Source: Schaalia sp. 19OD2882
Lineage (GTDB): Bacteria > Actinomycetota > Actinomycetes > Actinomycetales > Actinomycetaceae
Assembly: GCF_018986735.1 (NCBI RefSeq)
Contig: NZ_CP065521.1
Coordinates: 2,480,001 to 2,544,000, forward strand
Direction of reading: 5' to 3'
DNA length: 64,000 nt
Under the pieces are notes generated by a model that searched no databases, was not told where the DNA came from, and worked only from the letters and a program-made list of their open reading frames with translations. A program made the translations under genes and the position numbers. Shown in pieces: positions 63,055 through 64,000 of the stretch (its first letter is position 1; the number at the start of each line of letters is the position of its first letter).

Positions 63055-63384
63055 ATGATCAGCGCTGACGCCATTCGTGGCTACATCGACCTCATGGTCC
63101 TGTCGATCCTCACCTCGCACCCTTCCTACGCCTACGAAATCGCCAAGACGATCACCGAGGTCTCCGGCGGGGAGTACACGATCAAGCAGACAACCCTTTA
63201 CTCGGCGGTCAAACGCCTCGAAGGGGCCGGCCTCGTCCGACCCACCGAAGGCACCTCCGAAACAGGTAAGCCGCGCACCTACTACCACCTCACGCCCCAA
63301 GGCCGTACGCACCTGGCGGACAAACTCACCGAGTGGGAGTCCACCAAGGCACTCGTCGACCGTTTCGTGGAAGGAGTCCACTGA
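63055..63384 (+). CDS. PadR family transcriptional regulator
   Basis: A 109-aa winged-helix repressor: ILTSHPSYAYEIAKTITEVS, EYTIKQTTLYSAVKRLEGAG, LVRPTEGTSETGKPRTYYHL and TPQGRTHLADKLTEWE are the PadR core. The family dimerises and often responds to small molecules or antibiotics. The ATG follows AGGAGGTCCCG, and the stop overlaps the next gene (TGATG). A repeated palindrome lies upstream, so it probably controls its own operon and the membrane protein that follows. Confidence 0.93.
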   Translation: MISADAIRGYIDLMVLSILTSHPSYAYEIAKTITEVSGGEYTIKQTTLYSAVKRLEGAGLVRPTEGTSETGKPRTYYHLTPQGRTHLADKLTEWESTKALVDRFVEGVH

Positions 63385-64000
63385 TGGAAGCGATCCTCAC
63401 CTACCTGGACACGATGTTCGCCTCACTGCCCCAGACCCCGCGCCTGATGGAGGCCAAGGCGGAGCTGCGGGCGATGATGGAGGACAAGTACACCGAGCTG
63501 GTGTCCACCGGCGCCTCCCACAACGAGGCAGTCGGCCAGGTCATCACCGAATTCGGAAACCTCGACGAGCTGGCCCCCATCCTCGGAATCTCCTCGGAAC
63601 TGCACCTCGGTGCGCCGACGCAGACGGCCGCAGCGCCCTCACCCGGGACACCGGACAGTGCCCCCACCGCCATCCCGGTACCCGCTGCGCCCCCTGTGGA
63701 TCTCGAGCGAGCCCAGCAGTGGGCCGCCGTCTTGCGAGCCACGCGCTGGCAAATCGCTGCGGGTGTCGCACTGCTGCTTCTTTCCCCGATCAGCCTGGTC
63801 CTGAACCCCTTCGGCCCGGATGACCAGATCCGAGCGCACCAACACCCATTCGGAGCAGCCCTGTCCGTCGGCCTCACGATCGTCCAGGTCGCATGTTGCG
63901 TGCTGGTGCTGGTGGCACGAAGTCAGCGACTCCGCCCGTACCGAGACCTGCGCGACGGCCATTTCACCCTCACGCCGGAGGTCCAGGCCTGGGCCGCCAC
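63384..64000 (+). CDS. permease-prefix-domain membrane protein (partial, runs off window)
   Basis: At least 205 residues, cut by the right window edge. The N-terminal helical region (MEAILTYLDTMFASLPQTPR, LMEAKAELRAMMEDKYTELV, EAVGQVITEFGNLDELAPIL) is the permease prefix/DUF1700-like domain that recurs next to PadR regulators. An Ala/Pro-rich linker and two hydrophobic segments follow (WQIAAGVALLLLSPISLVL and ALSVGLTIVQVACCVLVLVA). It overlaps padR by one base, so the pair is one operon. PadR-linked members act in envelope stress or daughter-membrane functions; the exact role here is unknown. Confidence 0.85.
   Translation, partial: MEAILTYLDTMFASLPQTPRLMEAKAELRAMMEDKYTELVSTGASHNEAVGQVITEFGNLDELAPILGISSELHLGAPTQTAAAPSPGTPDSAPTAIPVPAAPPVDLERAQQWAAVLRATRWQIAAGVALLLLSPISLVLNPFGPDDQIRAHQHPFGAALSVGLTIVQVACCVLVLVARSQRLRPYRDLRDGHFTLTPEVQAWAA

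Overview
The window is high-GC DNA (roughly two thirds G+C) from a Gram-positive actinobacterium. The support is a class Ib ribonucleotide reductase (nrdHIE plus nrdF), a WXG100/FtsK-SpoIIIE secretion locus, GTG and TTG starts behind purine-rich ribosome binding sites, and many lipoprotein and signal-peptide genes. The overall gene set fits Actinomycetaceae (Schaalia/Actinomyces-like), but the species cannot be fixed from sequence reading alone.

Layout. (1) 1-1.55 kb, minus strand: a VTC-domain protein cut by the window edge, a DUF4956 membrane protein and two small unknown ORFs. (2) 1.6-25.8 kb: a type VII-like secretion and polymorphic-toxin island. Two large Rhs/YD-repeat toxins with related helical N-termini (2366-7762 minus; 19033-25027 plus, frameshifted twice) flank a core of an FHA + triple P-loop FtsK/SpoIIIE ATPase, a solute-binding-like lipoprotein, a 921-aa exported protein rich in predicted helix, a transmembrane Ser/Thr kinase and a WXG100 protein. 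Each toxin is followed by a probable immunity gene. (3) 25.8-33.7 kb: an accessory graveyard with remnants of IS1634-, IS3- and ISL3-like transposases, SUKH-like and DUF6881-like immunity genes or fragments, an unknown nuclease-like ORF and a frameshifted SDR gene. (4) 33.9-64 kb: ordinary chromosomal genes. These are a ketopantoate-reductase-like gene; nrdHIE behind tandem NrdR-type boxes; a DUF4190 protein; an ABC-class ATPase; a MacB-like ABC exporter convergent with a two-component system; an OmpA-like protein and a lipoprotein; a patatin; an oligopeptidase B-like peptidase; a LuxR-type regulator, an RNase H and a double-module sensor; azlCD; a proline-iminopeptidase-like hydrolase; nrdF; ybjQ; an FGGY kinase; and padR with its partner.

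How the parts fit. The central island reads as one system. The ATPase and WXG100 protein would export the Rhs proteins, which carry WXG/LXG-like heads and variable C-terminal toxin tips. The lipoprotein and the 921-aa protein would work outside the membrane, and the kinase would sense or gate the process. Two ISL3 relics, an IS3 relic and scattered immunity fragments downstream are what repeated exchange of toxin tips leaves behind.

Two non-genic signals stand out. A dispersed short motif, GACGAGGGCG or its complement, occurs at least two dozen times, often in intergenic DNA or protein linkers and once as a perfect 11-bp-stem hairpin, and I did not see it inside the Rhs genes. A 382-bp MITE-like element with 38-bp terminal inverted repeats lies directly upstream of padR.
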